DNA of 64,000 bases from positions 16,625,501 to 16,689,500 of the forward strand of contig NC_060114.1 in the NCBI RefSeq assembly GCF_021155765.1, given 5' to 3'. This document shows positions 37,101 through 50,600 of this stretch, piece after piece. Below the pieces are notes generated by a model. It saw nothing but the letters and a program-made list of their open reading frames with translations. It was not told the origin of the DNA and searched no databases. The position numbers and the translations under genes were made by a program. Origin of the DNA: Diprion similis. Lineage: Eukaryota > Arthropoda > Insecta > Hymenoptera > Diprionidae. Position 1 is the first letter of the stretch. The number at the start of each line of letters is the position of its first letter.

Positions 37101-37898
37101 CAGAAAAAGCTCTCTCAGTTTTCCAAACCAAAACTGATCGTTTAAATATTGCGAAACATCGGCAAAGAGAATGAATTAAAGAATTTGAAATTGAAATCTT
37201 GATTTCGAACGATTCATCTTTCGTCACTTTATTTTCTCATTTTTGAAATTTCGCTATATCAGCCATTCGAAATCTCTCAAGTTTTGTCTCCCACCTATTT
37301 CCACGACTAATGAACCTTACGAGGAGTCAGAAAAATCTTTTCCTCGTGAAATTCAACGTTTTAATTCCAACAACAACTCAGCGAGTTACAGGACCACCCT
37401 GTGTAGATAGAATAAAATCGTACCAACGGTTATCGACAGGAGATGTTTTTTGAAAATGGAATGACAGCAGGTGCCGTCGTCGCACCGGCGGGAAGTAATA
37501 ACAGAGAGAGAGAGAGAGAGAGAGAGAGCGGATGGGGCGCTGGCAAGTCGAGAATAGAAAATTACGCTGTCAAGAATTGGAGGATCGCGTTGGTTGAGTA
37601 GCCGTGTCGGTGCCGCCGTGTTGGTTTTTCGGCACACACGTGGGCTTCGTTAGAGATTACGAGGAGTTCCAAGGTGTTTGCGGCGAGCGCGCAACGAATG
37701 TTGGCACACTATAGGTGGTACATGCTCGACGAGATGCGTCAGGGCTCTTCGTCGGACGTAGTAGCAACGGGGCTCGAGGAGGCGTACGTCGCGCGTCTCG
37801 TCTTTTTACCCGTTTTCGCGTTGGTGGTCACCAAATTTCATACACATACGTTTAAAAGGGGGCGTAAGAGAGGAAAGGGAGGGGGAGTTAGATATATA

Positions 37899-37935
<37 letters not shown>

Positions 37936-40900
37936 AAGAGAATAAAAATCACCCGCCTATGCGTGACGGCGACGGTGCACCGTCGTCATTATGCAGACCG
38001 ACGAGGCGTCACGTCAGATCGGCGAATTCGAAGAGCTCATTGCGAGACTCGACCGAATAAACGACTCCACTCGATCCGGTCTGAAGCGCGTCGCTACTCA
38101 AGGCATGGAGAATTCGTTCGGCGGCGCTGCGGTCGGTGGCTCGTGTCCGCAACTCGAAAAATGTCGACATCGGTATGCCGCTGGGAATTTTCGGGCCAGA
38201 AGTCAGGGAAACTACGAAGACGTCGGACGAAACACAACCGTCAGAGTGCATCTCGGCATCGACGATGATCTTCGCATGATACTAGAAATGGATCCGTCCA
38301 TTGTCGATCAGCCTGTTTTACCGACCGATGGTAACTCCAACGCCATCTTGCGGGACACCAGGCCGCATGGATGGTAGTATCCACATGCATATCTACGTAC
38401 CGGACTACTTTCGTCGTATTATTGAAATCTTGCAATGTTCGTTAGTTTGTCTACCCCCCCCCCCCCCCCCCCCCCCCGATATTTCTACGCTGTTTCACAG
38501 GGCGTTGATTTTATTACAAAATTCAAGTTTTGCTGTGACCTTCGATTATTGATTTCTCGGGTTCACATTTTGAACGTTGAAAACGTTACGTTTCGAAAAT
38601 TTGGATAGCGTTGATCAAGTCAAATGTGGTTTAAATGATACTTATTTTTTTAGATTTTGCATCGAAAAATATTCTATGATTTAAAAAACGCAGATTACGT
38701 GTTTGACGTTTAACAATTAATCACATACATATTTTGATAGCTAATTTGGCAGATAATTGAATCGATGCCTGCTAATTGCAGTCAGTCCAGTCATTTGTCA
38801 CCCAAAAAATGCGATCGCGTTCAAGTGCTTAGCTTTAGAATTTGTAGTTACCGCTTTTGGCAACATAATTTTATAACTAGTCTTCGTTTTTCTTTTAACT
38901 ACCGGCTTGTTATAAACTCTTAAGCTTCTCACCATTTCCTATCTCATATTCCAATTATTATTATCCTCTTCAATTTTTTAACAACTAAAGATCTGTTGCG
39001 GTGAAGCTTGCAGGTTAAAGTAACGTTTGTTCGCCTCGAAACGACGGTTTACATTTTACGCTCTGCTTGCTCTCCTTCTTGTCCAACTGAAATATCAATC
39101 TATTTTCATTCTCGTGTAACGCGAATCGTTTATGAAGGAACAGGATTGCGAAACGTTGTGATGTTTGGTGAAATCGAGTGAGAGGGAGACAGAAGGACGG
39201 GGAAAGAAAAATGACTCTCATCAAAATTATGTCCGTGACGTTTACCCCGACAAAAATGGATTCGCTGGGTCGTATATACTTTGCACTTTTTGTATATTTT
39301 TTTTTACAGTATAACCGCGAGGCGATCAAACGTCTGTTACGAATGCCACGAGCTATCCGCACACTTCTAAATTGACTCTGAAATATTGTAGAGACTTTGC
39401 TTTGCTCGGATATCGTTTACCCCCAAATCTTTATTCTTTTATGCTAAAATTTATTCTTGCGCTGATTTCAATTTCCGCAAAGAGTTGAACAGATTACGCA
39501 AAACATTGCGATAAATTAATTTTCATTATTCTCTGATGAAGTTTCAATTATAAAATCTCATAGATTGGAATGTGAACTAATATATCACTTCGAAGTAATG
39601 CTAATTTATCTATCGATACCAAATCCGAGTCAATTCGTTTTTTTTTTTTTTTTTTTTTTCTTGTCATTGTTATTTTTTTGCCTTTAGAACGGTACTCGTT
39701 ACGCGTCTGTTTGTCCGATATAACGTTTAGTACAAGATAGACAGTGAAAAACAAAAGACCCGTAAAGACAAAGAGATTTTTTAGTGCCCACGTGAGATGT
39801 ATTTTGAAAATTTATATCGCCAATTACTGCACTAGAACGCGCATTATTCTTTGGCAGCCTGCTGCAGCCGCTCTCTTCTCTTCTCTCCTCTCCTCTCAAC
39901 ACCTCGAATGCAGCGCGTAGCGTTGTTATTAGAGGTTATGATTTACGATGAGGAGATACCGTTAGTTGGGTACAAAGGTTCTATTTTTGAAAAAAAAACA
40001 CTCTTCTTGGGTGATTTTTGTTTTATTAAATTTCACTATTTTTTCACCTATTTTATCATCTCGTCATTTTGAACCGATATTTTCATGCTGACTAACGAAA
40101 GAAAAATAGTAATTTTTTTTTCGCTTATCCTAAATATAATTATATTTAACTTTGCTTCAAACTGTATCCCGCAGTTTATGTTTACTTCATTATATTATCG
40201 TTTTCGCAGTCGGATTGATACATCCTTCTCAATATCTTATATGTATATCACGCGAGGGAATTGAACACTGGTAAAAACCGGTTAATACCGATCTCAAGCC
40301 GTTCATTCTTAATACACGTGAACATACCTCGTTATATTGCATATTTATTGTTTTACTAAGGAGAATTCGGCGTATTATTATACCGCAGTTCGATTCCTTG
40401 TCCATGATAATATATTCACCGATTCTTTTTCTCAGTATTTCTGTCTGGAATCATTATCGATCATTATCGAATTTTATCCGTCTATACAAGACATCGGTTG
40501 AGATCTCAAAAGTTTGTAAACTAGTCGGCATGTCCCGGGGAAACTAAATGAGAACCGCTGCCATGCTTGTCACCTATTGGCCAGTGTCACGTGACGTCAT
40601 CTAACTCTCTTCCATTGTTTTCAGTTAAAAACTGTAATCTCGATACTTTGATTATTTGTTTCTTTTGGAAAACGGTGTGAATAACGTATTATAAATTTCT
40701 TTCTCGCGGTTTCAAAATCATCGTGTTACGTAATGAAATATATGCACAGTTTAAACTGTTGTCAAAATCGAGAAAGATTTTCTTTTATTCGATAATTTTC
40801 GAGACTCGAGGTGAAGTTACAGACCTTAACCTTGGAAAGTTTCAATAGCGCCGCGAAGTTCAATTAAATTAGAATATGGCGATGATCCAAATGAACGAAA

Positions 40901-43449
40901 CTCCTCTAACCTAACCTAACCTAACCTAACCCAACATTACCTAACATAATCCGTGACGAATCGGTGCACGGCAATTAGTTTCGCTTCGAATTTCGTTTGA
41001 ATCATTTTTTCACAGCTGGCTTAAGTATAAGCGTCCATCCTCAGGCTTGAAATCGCTTATAGATGGTAGCGTGAAACGGCGAGGTGACGAAAATAACCTG
41101 CGGTTTGCGGTTATTTTTATATTATAAACTCCACGACCAAAAACCGTCGAACTATAAAGACTTTGATTGGCAAAATCAGGTATAAAGAGAAAAATTATCG
41201 AATTGTGAGTTCGAAAAACTTTCTGCTAAGCTTTCAAGTCACTTTTTTTTACTCTCTTCTGAACAGAATTTTTCGCGACCCTTTATTTTTCACCTGTGAT
41301 TCTTTTACAATATTCAAAGACGTTCTTGATAAATTATTTATAGTCGAGCAAGAAGCTTTTTCAGGTTGTGTAATTGAATTCCAACGGAAATGTATTATAC
41401 GCTCAAGATATAATTACATTTATATATAGAAACGTTGAATCATTTTTCCAGATTCCATACTGCGTGGAATTTCCGTCAGTTTAATATGATAATCAGACAC
41501 TTCTCATCTGGTGATTTATAACAACATTTCTCAGAATTGGCGGAGCATAACATGACGTTAAAATTTTCGTCCGTCTCAACTGAAGCTTTCTGTTTTTCCT
41601 CATTTCAATGTGAAATCCATGCGGTTAGTCTCTGCAGGTTTTTTTTTTCTTTTCATAGAACGGCTCAAACATTAATATGATCAAGAATAGGCGTGAAACA
41701 AATCATGATACGCTTATCTCGGAAGTATTTGGTTGGAATGTGCTTGAAATTTGATTGGAGCTCTATGTGATTTTTCTCTAGTTTCATTTTTTTTTTTACT
41801 CTTTCTTTTTCCGTATTTTTTTTTTCTTAAAAAAGTATCTATGCATCAGAACGGATTGAGAATATCGGTAAAAAAAAAAAAGGCGATTCCGCGCCGATAT
41901 TTCGTCGCGAAATTTTTTACCCCCCACGATTTAGATAGCTGTGAATTTTTTTTTTATTCACATCTTGTTCCAATGTGGAAGGAATAACGAACGAAAAAAT
42001 GAAGCCATTGGGATTGTCACTTTGAAATCCGTCATATGGTGGAAAAAAAAATTAAACCAATGTAACTGAGCTGACAATTGACCGTTGACAGGGTTTTTTC
42101 ACGTGTTGTTGGCAGAACAGATACATTATCGATTACGTTTCGTTAATTTATATGACATGAGAGATTTGAAAGTCGAAGAATAACGATTTGCCTTCATTAA
42201 AATTCAAAAGTTAGGTTATGTGGTAATAAAATGGCGCCGATAATCAGGCTCTGACGTCATAAGGACATTTTCCAATAGTAGCAAGTTGGAAATTCGAACA
42301 TTTAGCGAACGGGGTTTAAAGGGGGGGGGGGGGGGGGGGGGGAGGAGTATATGTCTCATCGTTTCGTTAATGAGATAGATTAGCGAGTGTTAAAAATAAA
42401 CGAAACCCAGACGTTTAACAATAAGTTGTACGTATTTTCCGCGTTTCGAAAACGCTTCGATAGCTGCGAGAATGGTTACATTTTTATGTATATTTTATGA
42501 TTTTTTTTCCTTTTTTTTTTCATTTTTATTTCACCAGATTAAGAAAGTACAGTTAGATTATATTAATTTATAATGCATTAGAGTATTTCCTTGAGAGGTA
42601 TAAAAAACAAGGTCACTTGAGAGAAGGTTCCGCGGTTTTCTTAAAGACTAAAATTTAATAAATATTAAGAAGAAAATAATCAAAAATTTAACACAATATG
42701 AACTAAGAATGGTTTACGTATATGTGACTGATTTCATTCTTGAGTTGTTACTATTTATTTCAGTCACTTTCATAGGATTTATTTATACATTTCTGTCTAT
42801 CCATCCTTTCAAGATTTAAAAAAAAAAATTTTTTTCTGATTACTGTAAGTTTTTTCAGATCATTAGGTATCTAGATCTTTGAATATTTTTAAAGATACTA
42901 ACAAACTACTCTTTTCACTAACCGTTCTTTTTTTTTTTGTTAGCTCGCAATCGAAGTGTTTTATTACTTGTTATACTTGTAGATTTAATAAATCCGTTTT
43001 TTAAAATCAGATTAAATTTAAAAATTGGTGAAAATATAAATTTTTTACAATATCTTACGTTGAAAACCAATCGCTTGCTTAGTAATCGAAAAATTTTGAT
43101 GTTTCAGTAAAGAAGGTAACATAAACTTTAAGAAATATTATATTTCTTTCATTTTTCAACCGTCATTTCGCAGTGAAAATGAAAAAAAAAACGTGCAATT
43201 TCACATACTCAATTTTTAAACCTTGAATAACTTTGGAACCGGTATATTTACGAAAAAATCGCAGTAACAACAACAACAACAGTAATAATAATAATCATAG
43301 TAATAACGATGATGATTACGAGGATGATGAAAAAAAAAAAAAAAAAACAACAACGCACCCTCGTCGTTTTGGAAAATAATATTTCGCGTTAAACTTGTTC
43401 TCTGAACACCCGGCGTGTCGTTCTTTCCGTTTATCGTCCGTATGTATAT

Positions 43450-43494
<45 letters not shown>

Positions 43495-46400
43495 TGTCAT
43501 ATTAAGTATTTCTATTTTTTACGCTTGAGAATTTTTGGAGAATTTCCAAACCTTCATGGCGTGCTTGTCGAGAGATTGAAGAAAAATTATTGTTATTGTT
43601 ATTATTATTGTTTTTTTTTTTTTTTCCGACGAGAAACGTTAAGAAGTTTTTTACACTCGATGATTGGTGTATAATCTGTATATTTCTTGATAATTATCTT
43701 GCGCTATTATCCGTTAATTTTTGCTATCCTCGGTTGTCGAAATTGGAATTTTAAAAGTATAAGAAAAGATAGGGTGGAAGCATTTTTTTTTTTCTTTTGT
43801 TTTCGTTTTTTCTTTTCACAAATCTCAAACACAAAAGTTGTTTCTATTCGTTACGCATGCATAGGAAATTAGTGAAATAAAAAAAAAAATAAAAAATAAA
43901 GTGTGTACAGTTGATTCGAATGTATGAAAATAATTTTCAAAAATTTACTCCGAATATTCGCCGATGCTACGTTTATTATATACATATGTATATACATATA
44001 AGGGTGATATTTAACGTTTAATATAACAGCTGCGTGAACAACGAATTTGGCAACGTGTTTCCAGACACCGATTTAAACGGCGTCTCTCCTGCGAGAGCTC
44101 CCCATATACTATATATATGGGTCATTCCAGCTATAACCGAGCGGCCATTAGTTCGAATTTTTTTTTTTTTTTTTTTGGTCTTTTTATTGCAAGTCCGATT
44201 TTTCTTCAATTACTTTTCAACGAAAAAAAAAAAAAAAGACACACGTGTTTCTCTCCCAGAACAAAAAAAAAAACAGTAAAATACGTCAATTAATTTATAA
44301 AACGAAAATAAATTTAATCTTGGGAGAAAAATCTGCAATGAAGAAAGACGAAAAAATTGCGCATCGTCTTTACAAGTTTTGCCATTTATGGGTATCTACT
44401 ATACTGTAATATATCCTCCAAGGAATAAACGAATATGTGATGCAATCGGTGATGATTGTACGCAGCAAGTGCTGCAAAATTGTATATAGTTTTGAATTGT
44501 TTGGAGGAAAAAAAAAAAGGGAAAAAAAAAGAAGGAAAAATTAAGAAACGTCACAACCGCTCATCGTGTAATAATTTTTCTCTCTAATTTGTATGCAAAT
44601 GTCTGAAATAGTTACATATACACATGGCTGTATATTTTTCTTTGAAAGGGATACGTACACATTAGTTCTTCTTATAGTGCGTGTGTATATATGGGGCATT
44701 CCAAGTGAAATCGATGAGTCATTTCCCTCGGGTCATCGGATTCTTGTAGAAATTTTTTTTTACGCATTGATTCCACTTCGAAAAAGCCAAATTTCTTTAA
44801 AAAGAATTTTCTCGCCACTCCTTCGTATAACAGAAAGAAAATACCATTTTTTGCGGCTGCTTCACCCGTGTTTGGCAACATTTGTTTTTTTTTTCTTGAG
44901 TTTTTAAAAGAAAAAAAAAAAACAAAAAAAAACAATCAAATTAATACCTAACAGTCCTCACTGGAGTAAAAAAAAAGAAGGAAACACGTCTTGGAAAATT
45001 TTCATATATTTTCTAAAATATATGAGAAAAATTTTTCATTTCTTGTATTAAAAAAAAAAAAAAAAAATTTAATGTGCAACATTGATGAGAAAAAATTAAT
45101 TTTTACTCGAAATCATCATTATCATTGATGTTGTAGTTCAAGATATATATATATATATAAAACTAAGGAATAAGTTTTTTTTTTATTTATTTCACAAATT
45201 AAAGAAGGAAAAAAAAAAAAACGAAGAGTTTCACCGTATTACCAACTTGCGTTCGACAGATTTAAAGTCTTGGAATATATATATATATATATATGTATAT
45301 ATTATGATGATACGGATACGTTGATTCATACGATATACGCACTAATGCCTATATATACGTGTAATAATGTATAACAATATGACGTACCGCCGACGACGTT
45401 CAAGATAAGATAAAAAAAAGTTGACGGTAGAGTCCCTGCAAGCTGATATCCCGGCATCGCCCCCCTCCCCCCCCCCCCCTTTATCTCTCCTCCTCTTTAG
45501 CATCTTCATTGGATGCTTATTGTTTTTATTACTATCATCATCATCATCGTCATCATCATCATAATCATCATTATTATTATTGTTATTATTATTATTGTTG
45601 TTATTGTTGTATAATTTTTTTCGATAGTGTAAATTAAAGAAACGATTTACAACACGTTTATATCACATGCATTAGAGAACAACGAGATTAGACAGCTGGC
45701 GTCACGCTTTTATATCCAACGGAGACGTTATCAAAAATTATAATAATACACATGCGGATGAGGTTTGAGGTTGTAGAAAAATCTAACGTTAAAGAGTTTT
45801 AGAATAGAATAGAGGCACCTCTACGTACTAGTACGTATTATATGTAAGGAAAATATGTCACTTATAATTAATCATTATTTTAATTTTTTTTTTTTTTCTT
45901 TTACCCCAAATTTGATTATACAAATTTTTTATCTGCGGGTGATGTTTTTTAGTTTCTTAGGTATTTCCTGTTTTCTTGTTTGTTTTTGACTTTTGGGAAA
46001 CTCGCAAGTTATTGCTACGCTTATTTTAAAGAAAATTCATTCAACGTCGACTCGATACTTGCGACGTTTTTGCAATTTTGACTTACACTGTTGTAATGTT
46101 CACGGTGTTAAGAAAAGTCGACAACGATTAAGTGTAAAATTCAAACATTATTGATGTAAATCGTTCGATTCTTGACACCAAATGGTTTTACAATCAACAC
46201 CAAAATGGTGTCTAATTCTGTAGAATATTTACGGTGTTTTTAAGTTGAAAATACAGTGAAATTTTGATAATATCGAGTTTTTGATTATTGAAACGACTTA
46301 AAAAGATGTTATCAAAAATTCTTACCAACATAGCAACGGGAAGATGATCGATCTAACCGAAATTTCACCCCCTGAAGTCCCCCCCCCCCCCCCCCCCCCC

Positions 46401-47604
46401 TTAACAATTAAAACCGCATTTTTAACCGTTTATTAACGACGAAATTATTCGCGTATTATTTATCATTCGCATTTTGGTACTTGCAGGTAGGTACGTTGTT
46501 AGAGTACATGTAGAGATAATAATTTCACAGTTCGTATTAAATCATCCGAAGCATCAAGGCAATTTAACAACGCATATAAATGTATATAACAACTGCCGAG
46601 AACATTTCTTTCTCTTTCTCTCTCGCTCTCTCGATTTCTATTTCGTTCTTTTCGACTTCTCGTCCTTGTTCACCTTTTTTTTTTTTTTTTTTTTTATTAT
46701 TATTTTTTTTATTTCGTTTCTTATCTACTCGACGCGCACGACTTTATTATATTATTCCTGGTGTATAATAACGTTTGTTCTTTAAAGTATATGGGGTATT
46801 CCATGCCAACTGGACCAGTGTTGAACCCCGACCATCTCAAAATCGTTTCATGTTTTTTTTCTAACATTCTAATCGGCGAAAAACGTGACTTGAATTTTTT
46901 TCAAATTTTTTTATTCAACCGTTAATTTTTTATAAATATTCAAAGTCGAATGCGGATATCCATTTTGAAAAATCTGAAAAAATTCTCAAAAATCTAGTGA
47001 ATTACACAAAACACCCCCCGTTAAGGAAAACGTCGGCCGAATTTTTTTTATATTTATTTATCACCTAATACTGAGTGTTTTAGAAATTCTAAAAATTTCA
47101 AAATTCCAAATTACAAGATAAAGAAAAAATTGAAGAAAAATTCTGACCACGTTTTCCTTAACGGGGGGTGTTTTGTGTCATTTACTGGATTTTTGAGAAT
47201 TTTTTCAGATTTTTCAAAATGGGCATTCGCAATCATCTTCAAATATTTATAAAAAATGATCGGTTTAGTAAAACAAATTTGAAAAAAATTCAGGTTGCGT
47301 TTTTTATCGAGTAGAATGTTAGAAAAAAACATGAAATGAATTTGAGATGGTCGGGGTTCAACACTGGCCAAGTTGGCGTGGAATACCCCATAGGTATAAT
47401 GCATGTATGTATAATACCTCTGTAGTCAAGAATAGCTTGATAATAATTGAAAGCAGAAATATTTATGTATGTAAAATCAACGCGCATTCCCTGCACATTT
47501 CTATATATTGTATGTACATATGTACAAGGATTCTCAGCGATATTGCGTCTTGCAGGCCATAATCTATTTTTAGGAGAGAGACAGGTAGAGAGTATAAAAA
47601 AAAG

Positions 47605-47643
<39 letters not shown>

Positions 47644-50600
47644 CTTGTCTCGTTTTTACGCTGATCTGAAAAATTGACGCTTTATTTTAATACTATATAT
47701 TATTACTATTACTATTTATTTATACACATATCGATGATAGAAAAAAAAAATTTGGATCCCTTCTCATCTTATCCCACTATTTGTACCGATAATTTATTTA
47801 ATTTTCTTTTTTTCTTCCTTTTTTCATTCTTCCACTTCATTCGATGTCATACCTGAACGGCCATTTTGAATTGAAACCGGCCGATGTTTGTTCGTTTTAT
47901 TTAAACCTCAGCTCCCACTCTTGTTAGCAGTTTAACACTGACCGGTACGGTGTATGGTAAATTTTTTTATGCCTCTTTTTTTTTTCATTCAAGAATATTT
48001 CACTCGTTACGTAAAATTGCGAAAACAGTTTCCTCAGTTTCGAAAATCAATATGTAACCAGATATTTCAGCTCGTTAATATATAATAATATATATATATA
48101 TATAGATATTATCAATTACAACACGCTCGGAGAAATTTGCAATTTTTTTGATTTTTCTCTTTTCACGCGGTATTAAAATTTATAAGATCATACTTATTCA
48201 GAGGCTGAGTACCGCTGTCGTAGATTTATCTCATACTTATTCATGTGTTTTTTCTGTAAAGAATGTACTTATTATGTGATCTGAAACGTTTCCATTAATT
48301 TCTCACCGTGGCGTCAGAAGTACACTCGAATGTATTCGTTTAAGGGGTCTACCTAACTGACGAGCAAAAAAAAGGGTTTTTTCAAAAAAAATTTCAACAA
48401 GTTTTAACTGTAAATATTCATATCGGCTTTGTTGGGCTTAATAAACACACTCTCAAATTACATCAAAAAATTTTTTTATTGATGTTAATCACTTTTTATA
48501 CACGAACATCAGTTTGAAAAAAGTCGGTCTGCGGTGTTGATGATTTCTCGGCGATGGTTAACCTGAAATAAAAAAATCAAACGGTTTCATTCAGATTCAG
48601 AATATTAATGGCCTTGGAATGAATCTTACGATTTTTGAACCAAAATTTTTTTTTCAAAAACGGCAAAAAAGCGGTCTCTTTCAACTATTTTCAAAAATGA
48701 CCGCCATTTTGTCAATTTTTTGAATATCAAAAATCGTATGATACATTTCAAGGCTATTAACATGCTGAATCTCTAAAACCGTTCGATTTTTTGGTTTCGG
48801 GTCAACCATCTCCGACAAATCATCAACACCGCAGACGTACCTTTTTTTCAGACTGATTTTCGTGTACAAAAAGTGATTAAAATTAATAAAAAAAATTGTT
48901 TCAATGTAATTCGAGAGTGATTTTATTAAACCTAACAAAGCCTATATCAATATTTACAGTTCAAACTTATGAAAAGAATCTTGAAAAAACCCTTTTTTTT
49001 GCTCGTCAGTTGGGTAGACCCCTTAAATATTATCGTACCTATACAATAAATTCTTGTCTTATCTGTAGCTCGGACTATACACGGTAATTTAGCATTTATT
49101 ATACCCTACATCGACGGCAAATCCTCAGATCTCGGATACAGTTGACGTATTCCTAATACAGCTAATCGTTGTTACTCACACAAAGTCGTCAAGTAGGTTT
49201 ATTCTTCGAATTATTTAAGTTCGAGTTTGAATTTCCCGCCAAAAAGTTTCAACCCTATACTAAACGCTTATTTGTTTTTCATCGCGTCTCGTTTCAGCCC
49301 TCCAACCTTTAAAACTGCCACACCGACTTCTCGGACACAGCTCAGGCTACAGCTGATGAGGGAACAGCTGCAGGAACAAGAAAGACGGGAGGCGGAACAT
49401 CAACAGAGATTTTCCAGGCCGGTCGCAGCCGCTCCGAGACCCGTTCCGCCGACCCCACTTTCAACCATTGGCGTTGATGTGCCTCCGCAAGTATTGCAGG
49501 TACGATTATCGACGAGGAAATTTTGCTTAATTTTTTATTATACTCTGATGAACTTTGACGAAAACGTTGTTAACGGAAATGCTTTGTTTTTATAAAATTT
49601 TGCTCTTCAAATACATCGTAGAAATATTGGATCGATCGAATCCTAAATTTGATTTACGTACTCATTTGATAGTTGATTTTCTTTTGTTGTTGTTGTTCGA
49701 ATACTCAAATCACTGGATTAATTGAATTCGAAAACTGATCCTTTTCAAATTGAGAAAAACAGCGTCGATTCAGATCGAAATTTAAAAAATTCGATGATCC
49801 CTTTTCGAGATATCATCGTTTGAATACTTTTTTAAATTCTGTTATTTAGGCAATAGAAACCGCTAGATTGATCGTATCCAAAATCTAATCAGCTCCAAAC
49901 TGAAAAGAGCCGCGTCGATTGAGACCAAAATCATCGAAATCCGTTTATTAATTCCCGAGATATCGTCGACGGAAGATCGATCGCACTGCACAGTCAGATA
50001 GATGTCCATTTCGAAATGGACGGTGGTGATTCTCTAATCTCTGTACCTCGAACCCAACAAAACGTTTAGCTGTAGTAGTGAAAGCTGCGCTTTTCTTTTT
50101 CTTTCTTATACCCCTTCTTCGATAAAACAGCGGAGCGGAGAGTCGTTCTAAGAATTTGAAAACATCTCGGTTTTCGCGCCAATTTCGTAATCCGAATACA
50201 TCCAGCCGGAAATTTAAAATACTGATAAAGTACGACCGGTAATCGTTCGGCTTCGAGTTCAACCAACTTCTCTAAGCCGACGTTTTTGCACGGGACCTGT
50301 TTTACCCTTGCAAAATGATTTCGTAGCTCCGGAACGCGCGAACGTAAAAATAAAAGAAGGCGAATAACGTCTTTCCCGCGCTTTTTGTCTCACCTGTACC
50401 GACTGGCGACACCCACGTGCCTTATTCTTAATTCTCTCGCTCGCCCAGAGATGGCGGAAGCATCTCGAACGTCGTTTCACTCGCTTCTCAGCTCCCTTTT
50501 ATTTTTTTGCATCGCGGTTATCGACCGGATTCGTGATAGTTCTCACCTGGTAACTCGAGTTTCTAGTCTTGGAACTTTTTCATAGAATCTCCCCCCTCCA

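Larger units (their letters stand above)
38374..46789 (+). other. Mitf intron 1, middle part
   Basis: No exon recognised. C-tracts at 38454-38477, around 45468-45478 and at 46380-46400; a G-tract at 42319-42342; a CLEAR/CRE module at 40576-40599; a telomere-like array at 40906-40931; many poly(T)/(A) runs. Stretches starting TATGGG(N)CATTCCA at about 44116 and 44691 resemble the ends of the fold-back element at 46790. Confidence 0.55.

Noticed and set aside
37674..38060. 128-codon + frame starting MFAASAQRMLAHYRW
   Set aside because: Runs through (AT)n and (GA)n tracts and overlaps the better alternative Mitf exon in another frame; at most leader sequence.
41089..41120. Short hairpin AAAATAACC...GGTTATTTT as a possible small RNA
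   Set aside because: Stem too short and no other support for a miRNA or structured RNA.
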